Origin: Sipunculus nudus
Lineage: Eukaryota; Annelida; Sipuncula; Golfingiida; Sipunculidae
Assembly (NCBI GenBank): GCA_026874595.1
Contig: CM049317.1
Location: 58,234,618-58,298,617 of the forward strand
Reading direction: 5' to 3'
Length of the DNA: 64,000 bases
Part shown: positions 62,042-64,000 of the stretch, piece after piece
Position numbering within the stretch: position 1 is the stretch's first letter
Layout of the letters: every line of letters starts with the position of its first letter
Position numbers and translations under genes: made by a program
The notes under the pieces: generated by a model
Database searches by the model: none
What the model was told of the DNA's origin: nothing
What the model saw: only the letters and a program-made list of their open reading frames with translations

Positions 62042-63340
62042 GAATGCGTGGAAGGCAGCAAGACACATCTGAAAAGAGGAAAGAGACAATTCCATAAGTT
62101 GTTAAGACCTCACTTTACTAGTTTCAATGGTTTGTCAAGAGCCGTGTATGCCATGCTTGCACTGATTGACCTCAAGTCTAACGTGAGACCGGACTACTTG
62201 AGTCGCGGCAGTCAAGTCACGTGGGCTATGTTTAGCCAACGGGAGGCGATTACAGCTGCAACAACAATCCAAACAGTTTTTAAACAGAAATCCAAGTTTG
62301 TTGGCTTGTGCGTGAGGGTTAGTGCTCGCAGTAGATTCGACCTATGGTCTCTCAGAAGAAACACAATGTATACAGTATAAGAAAGTAGAGCTTGCTCCCT
62401 ACACGTCCTGTATGCCGACAGAATGTGAACGTCACTGAGGCGAACACGGGAGGCGGGCCGAACTACTTTCAGAGTGGGCGGGGCTTAGCGCCATTGCCAG
62501 GCAGGTGATTTATGCTGGGCCAGAGACCACCTTGCGCATGGCCTATAGATCGTTGCAGCCTCACATATATACCCAAATAATAGCCCTATTCATACTGGCC
62601 GCAGCACAATCAATGAATATAATGTACGCCAACACAGATGGCCAGGTTTAGGATGACACGGCCGGCCGTTTTCGGCATTTTACGTTTGATTGCAGCCATG
62701 GAATCGGAACGACTAAGACAGGCTTTAAATAGATCACCCGCGTCGCTTCGGAAAAATCGCTTTGAATCAACGAGGAAAAAAAAAATACCATCTCCAGGGC
62801 GCGGAAAATAATTGCAAGATTAAGCTGACCATTTTGGAAAAGGCCCACACTTCGCGTCCCTTGGCTCTTAGGCATGGCTTGGGACAAACTCGAGTCGCCC
62901 ATAGAAGGTATTAAACTTTTCACCAAATTATTTTCAGATGGGAGAGACGACATGTGATCTTGGTTTAGCCCGGGTCTGGTCGGGGCCACGCTTAATCCGT
63001 TCTCGTCAGCTGCGGCAAGATCAAAGGAAAACGACAGTAAATCACCTATACCACCCTGGCCTTACTGTAAAAGATTCCTTCAGCCAATATCACTTTCCCC
63101 TTCTAAACTGACATCCACGGCCTTCTGGCGGCCGCCTCCCGACCGTCGCCTACTGTGAGCCCGTATATACTGTTACCGCCGTATTGGGCGTATGACCGAG
63201 GCACCCCTATTTGTATCCATATGCCTCTGGCTAACTAAATTGACCTCAAAGGTCAAAGGCTATCTTAATGATTTACCCTGAACCATTCTTATCTGGAATT
63301 TGCTTGGGAATGTAGCAACAGAATAAAGCAAGTAAGATTC
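62042..63340. promoter_or_regulatory. GC-richer upstream region, no gene supported
   Basis: Contains GGGCGGGGC (GC-box) at about 62,476-62,484 and CpG-rich patches at 62,430-62,560 and 62,990-63,190. Open frames of 110 codons (plus, 62,048-62,380, no ATG start) and 113 codons (minus, 62,648-62,989) have no motif that I recognise. They could belong to an upstream or divergent transcript, but nothing in the sequence proves it. Confidence 0.4.
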
Positions 63341-63641
63341 TGTCAGTTTGGGAACTTACCCGTTTTCTTTTGGTTTGGTGTAGGGAAGGATTGGAATATA
63401 ATTAATGAAATATGTTAACTAAAACGCATGAGTTGTCTTCACTTGAAATGAAAACAGTTTAACGATATAGATGAAATACATGTCAAACAATAATAACATA
63501 CAACCTTAAGTGACCGCGGTTTTAAATAAATGCCGTAAATGTTCGATAAATTAACTGAAATTCCTATATAATACTTATTTTAAACCTCATGTGGGTCATA
63601 ATTCAATTAACACATTGGACAATATTAAATTAATAAAACCA

Positions 63642-63643
<2 letters not shown>
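63341..63643. other. AT-rich intergenic DNA, no gene seen
   Basis: No recognisable feature. Confidence 0.5.
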
Positions 63644-63687
<44 letters not shown>

Positions 63688-63691
63688 AATG

Positions 63692-63729
<38 letters not shown>
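63644..63729. repeat. Pair of (TA)n tracts
   Basis: Two TA tracts (63,644-63,682 and 63,697-63,729) separated by CATAAATGTA. Confidence 0.95.
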
Positions 63730-63732
<3 letters not shown>

Positions 63733-63978
63733 CCATATTGTATAAACACCGTATCCTGATACATCGAAGTAATTGTTGATTTTAATAAATTTACATTCTT
63801 TATTCCTACCAAAATAATACACATTCTTTTATGCAAAGCATGATGTTTAATTCAAGACATATGTTAAGTTTTGTATTTAAACCTCAGAATCAAACATGGA
63901 ATATGTTATATAAAAATAACATGTCATTAGACATGTCTCAATATGTATCATGCCATATAGATAATATATAAGCATGTA

Positions 63979-64000
63979 TGTGTATATATATATATATATA
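63979..64000. repeat. (TA)n microsatellite, cut by the window edge
   Basis: TA tract running off the right end. Confidence 0.9.

Noticed and set aside
62048-62380. 110-codon frame on plus upstream of Post2
   Set aside because: Begins at GTG rather than ATG and has no recognisable motif or splice support; kept only as a note in the upstream region.
62648-62989. 113-codon frame on minus as a possible upstream Post2 exon
   Set aside because: The in-frame TAG before the Post2 ATG argues against coding sequence upstream. No homology is recognised.

Overview
The window is animal nuclear DNA: AT-rich, very repeat-dense and gene-poor. It holds one gene I can support, a two-exon posterior-class Hox gene on the minus strand. 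Its homeodomain and flanks match my recollection of lophotrochozoan Post2 (Abd-B-related). A Post2 gene points to a spiralian. The 28.4 kb intron and the heavy load of (TA)n, (ATTAT)n and minisatellites make a large-genome mollusc, perhaps a cephalopod, my best guess, but I cannot prove the species.

Layout. 1-8.6 kb is a tandem minisatellite of about 47 bp per unit. Many units carry the perfect palindrome TGACGTCA (the cAMP response element, CRE), and a 2,874-bp block of the array is present twice with no difference that I saw. 8.6-31.6 kb is intergenic DNA downstream of the Hox gene. It contains inverted (ATTAT)n/(ATAAT)n arrays at 14.6-15.8 kb, a 17/34-bp G-rich minisatellite at 17.0-18.3 kb, several (TA)n tracts, a GAT-rich block at 20 kb, a 41-bp minisatellite at 25.2-26.7 kb and a few GC-richer islands. 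31.6-32.6 kb holds the 3' flank and exon 2 of Post2, which encodes the homeodomain and C-terminus. 32.6-61.0 kb is the intron, mostly low-complexity DNA with islands of complex, GC-richer sequence that could be regulatory (about 39.2-39.9, 42.4-43.1, 44.9-45.2, 45.5-47.3, 48.2-48.6, 53.1-53.6 and 54.9-55.5 kb). 61.0-61.5 kb is exon 1. 61.6-63.3 kb is a GC-richer 5' flank with a CTCF-like motif and a GC box. The window ends in another (TA)n tract.

The gene model is checked at base level. The exon 1 donor (CAG|GTAGGT) and the exon 2 acceptor (pyrimidine tract then CAG) join in phase 1 to give a 290-residue protein with the homeodomain at residues 194-253. Neighbouring Hox genes (Lox2 on the 3' side and Post1 on the 5' side in conserved clusters) are not in the window. 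Most of the remaining open reading frames are translations of microsatellites. The more interesting non-genic signals are the CRE-bearing satellite, an apparent excess of perfect CRE palindromes elsewhere, a CpG-rich intronic module with BANP-, CTCF- and posterior-Hox-like motifs, and several perfect or near-perfect hairpins.
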